In this document: positions 61,901-64,000 of the stretch, one piece after another | Numbering within the stretch: the stretch's first letter is position 1 | How the letters are laid out: every line of letters begins with the position of its first letter | NCBI RefSeq assembly: GCF_021134715.1 | Contig: NC_060023.1 | Location: 11,222,001 to 11,286,000 of the forward strand | Reading direction: 5' to 3' | From: Daphnia pulex | Lineage: Eukaryota; Arthropoda; Branchiopoda; Diplostraca; Daphniidae | Length of the DNA: 64,000 nt | Translations under genes and position numbers: made by a program | Notes under the pieces: model-generated | Told to the model about the DNA's origin: nothing | The model's database searches: none | Seen by the model: only the letters and a program-made list of their open reading frames with translations

Positions 61901-62942
61901 GAGACCAAACGGGAAAAAAAAACGATAAAACCAAAATGCGTGTGGATGTAGATGGGGTATAGACGACAGGTTCAAAAGGAGTAGAGAATCTTTTTTTAAA
62001 AAAATGATATTCACCTGGAAATAACGCCACACACACAAAAGACGATTTATGGTGGAACGCACCCAGAATTTTTAAAAAATAAACCGAACAATAAAAAAAT
62101 AGAAAATACATTTCAGACGGTTTTTTTTTTTACAAGGTAGATGAAGATTGTCCCACCTGGACCCTCACATCCACACACACATTTGATCCGCTGGCGAAGA
62201 AAAACCTTTTTTCCCCCTCTATTTTATTGCTATTATTTTCTGGGACAACAAAAGGATCAAAACCACACACCAACCCCAGAATGAAACCCTTTTTCTTCTT
62301 GTAGCTATTAATAGGTAAAAAGTCTATTGATATTCTTTTTCCCTATATCTGAAAAGAAAGTTTCCTTCTCTAATGAAGAGAATCGATCCACTAAATATTG
62401 TACGGTCCAACAGACATGCAGGTTTTCTCTTGGAAATTAGAATTTACATTTTCTTCCTCTCAATTTTTACAACGAAGGGGGACTGAAAATTCATCCTGGT
62501 GTGTGTGTATATTTTCATTTGAAATAAATAACACACATCAGGTGACCATCTGGTCTTGGTCTCTAAGATGGGCACGCGACAGCAGCTGGTAGTGCTAGGC
62601 ACCTTCAGGGTTTGTCTATTATTTTTTGAACTGAGCCAGGGGGAGGAAAGAAAAGCAACAGGAATAAATAAGACCAAAGTCAAGTTATTTTTTCTACCCC
62701 TATAGAATTGACCATTTCCTGTTTCAATGGGGGGAACTATCAGACAGGAATAACATAACCATGAACGAAAAGAAAAAGAAAATGGTTTTTTGGCAAATCT
62801 TACCGTAAGGAACGAACATGATGGGCCTGACGTTTTCTTGCCACGACGACGCCCAACACGACGACGACCACGCCATCATTAAAATTAATCCAAACATGGT
62901 GGCAGTTGAATAGCCGCTCGTTTTAGCAGCAGCAGCAGCCAT
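40963..62942 (-). CDS. Sema1a: Semaphorin-1a, transmembrane
   Basis: Axon-guidance membrane protein that signals through Plexin A and, in reverse, through its own tail. Fifteen coding exons (minus): 62942-62804, 53744-53648, 50253-50208, 47930-47868, 47791-47684, 47181-47094, 46831-46727, 46060-45972, 45888-45747, 45658-45456, 44916-44771, 42902-42820, 42691-42457, 42366-41686, 41614-40963; 2877 bases, 958 residues, every junction in phase. Order: signal peptide ([17 protein letters not shown]), Sema domain from about residue 40 ([46 protein letters not shown]), PSI motif [12 protein letters not shown] near 515, an acidic Gly-rich linker, one membrane helix ([22 protein letters not shown], about 686-708) and a 250-residue Gln/Asn/Gly-rich cytoplasmic tail. 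No immunoglobulin domain was seen, while one would be expected in vertebrate classes. Intron 1 is about 9.06 kb, intron 2 about 3.4 kb. Confidence 0.96.
50254..53647 (-). other. Sema-1a intron 2
   Basis: 3.4 kb, rich in GA/CT and CA/GT microsatellites and poly-C/poly-G runs; no exon or ORF supported. Contains several AGCTCCT heptamers. Confidence 0.6.
53745..62803 (-). other. Sema-1a intron 1
   Basis: About 9 kb of low-complexity sequence with (CA)n, (GA)n, (CAA)n and poly-A/T tracts. No exon, RNA gene or transposon ORF recognised. Large first introns of guidance genes often carry enhancers; none can be pinpointed here. Confidence 0.6.
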
Positions 62943-63794
62943 TATTTTTCAGTTTCTTTTTTTTCCCCACACAGATGGATCACAGCAGATGAATCTTTTC
63001 TCTTTCTCAATCAACAAAATCGGCAGTCAAATGATTCCTGGTAACCCAACATTTGGTGGCAAAGAGAGATTTATGTTGGTTGGTTGTGTGTGTTATTTTT
63101 TCCACAAGAGTTTTCAGCCACCGATCTCAGATGACGCCATGTCGTCTCGCACACACACACGGAACTTTTTTTCGGGCTGGCAAATCGATAACAGCCCCCC
63201 AACAAACACTTTTGATTATTTCTTTACCAAGAGATTTGTGTGTGTGAAACTTGTTTGGACAAACACACCGAAATTTTTGTGTTTGCTGCTTTTTTCCAAT
63301 GATAAAAATAGTTGGGGGGAATAAGGGGGTGAGGGGGAGAAATGCAAAACAGACACACACACACACACGACCGAGCAGCAGCTTCGGTGAACGTAACGAA
63401 CCGCCAACAACTCTAGGACTGAAGACCAGCAGTCAACTGCATCATGGCAACTACCTCAAAAGAGAAGCTTTTTACACCCCCTACGGCTGTTTTTGGGATG
63501 AAATTCGCCCGAGGGGACACTGCGCAAGGCCGTTGCAGAAGGCCGACAAAAGTGGGGTCGGGATGTTGGGGGGAGATGTCTAAGTTGGGAGGAAAAGAGG
63601 GGAAATATATATCTGACATCTAGCGGTCAATATTGTGACTCAAAGCATTTCAATTTTAGCCGGGCGATTTGAAACGTTTGAAATCAGACGGCATCTAGAT
63701 TACATGGTTCAAATACAATTTCACTTGAAAAATCGTAAGTAATAATTGATAAATGATCAAAACAAAGTTCCTAGACTCCTTTTGAATAATGAGC
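62943..63794 (-). promoter_or_regulatory. Sema-1a 5' UTR and upstream region
   Basis: 850 bases between the semaphorin ATG and the poly(A) signal of the upstream gene on the same strand. CA repeats near 63145 and 63350. No TATA box stands out; the transcription start cannot be placed. Confidence 0.4.
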
Positions 63795-63800
63795 TTTATT
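63795..63800 (-). terminator. Poly(A) signal of the right-edge gene
   Basis: AATAAA on the minus strand, 94 bases after the stop codon at 63894-63896. Confidence 0.6.
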
Positions 63801-63893
63801 TTTGAAAACGACAAACATATTTCAGACACCATTAACCAACTCTATAGTCCAAACAACACGGCAAACAATAACACATTTTATCGCCAATTTTTT

Positions 63894-64000
63894 TTAGAAA
63901 TTTAGTTCTTTCAAGTGCTGTCCAGCCTCGAGAAGGAGATCAAATACTTTTTGATTCGAAAAAGAGTTGCCATGAAGAGCAAACTTGTTGAACCGATGGA
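63894..64000 (-). CDS. C-terminal fragment of an unidentified protein
   Basis: An open minus-strand frame enters from the right edge and ends at TAA (63896-63894): HRFNKFALHGNSF, then KVFDLLLEAGQHLKELNF. The helical, Leu-rich pattern is compatible with a repeat protein, but the piece is too short to assign. A downstream AATAAA supports it as a true 3' end. Confidence 0.55.
   Translation of the reverse strand, partial: HRFNKFALHGNSFSNQKVFDLLLEAGQHLKELNF

Overview
The window is animal nuclear DNA, most likely from a branchiopod crustacean close to Daphnia. Genes are split by mostly short (60-300 base) GT-AG introns. The best-matching families are animal signalling and cytoskeletal proteins, and there is a pair of Tyr-Thr-rich (YYTEAP-type) genes of a kind I associate with Daphnia. 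The organism is an inference; no database was searched. All exon models were assembled by eye from reading frames and splice sites.

Left part (1-14.7 kb): a JNK-kinase kinase gene (MKK7/hemipterous) on the minus strand, running off the left edge, lies head-to-head with a MyD88 adaptor gene, with only 148 bases between their start codons. After a 2-kb repeat-rich gap (a large inverted repeat, then T-rich 30-base repeats ending in 18 G) comes an intronless minus-strand gene encoding a coiled-coil/RRM protein with SxIP-like motifs, then a complete nine-exon TSC1 (hamartin) gene.

Middle (15-38 kb): a secreted SOUL-family haem-binding-like gene with a TATA-type promoter and a 5'-UTR intron; ARPC5 (Arp2/3 subunit) divergent from a RING-finger gene; two tandem YYTEAP-type genes whose reading frames are both broken; two MITEs, one flanked by TTAA; a spliced minus-strand unit without a long ORF; a diverged 560-base tandem repeat; and a secreted cysteine-rich (DUF4789-like) gene preceded by a degenerate copy of its own 5' end.

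Right part (38.6-64 kb): almost entirely one minus-strand gene, a transmembrane class-1 semaphorin (Sema-1a), with 15 coding exons, a first intron of about 9 kb and a long AT-rich 3' flank. The last 107 bases hold the C-terminus of another minus-strand gene.

Functionally the neighbours are mostly unrelated, except the MKK7/MyD88 pair: both act in innate immune and stress signalling, and their layout could allow co-regulation.
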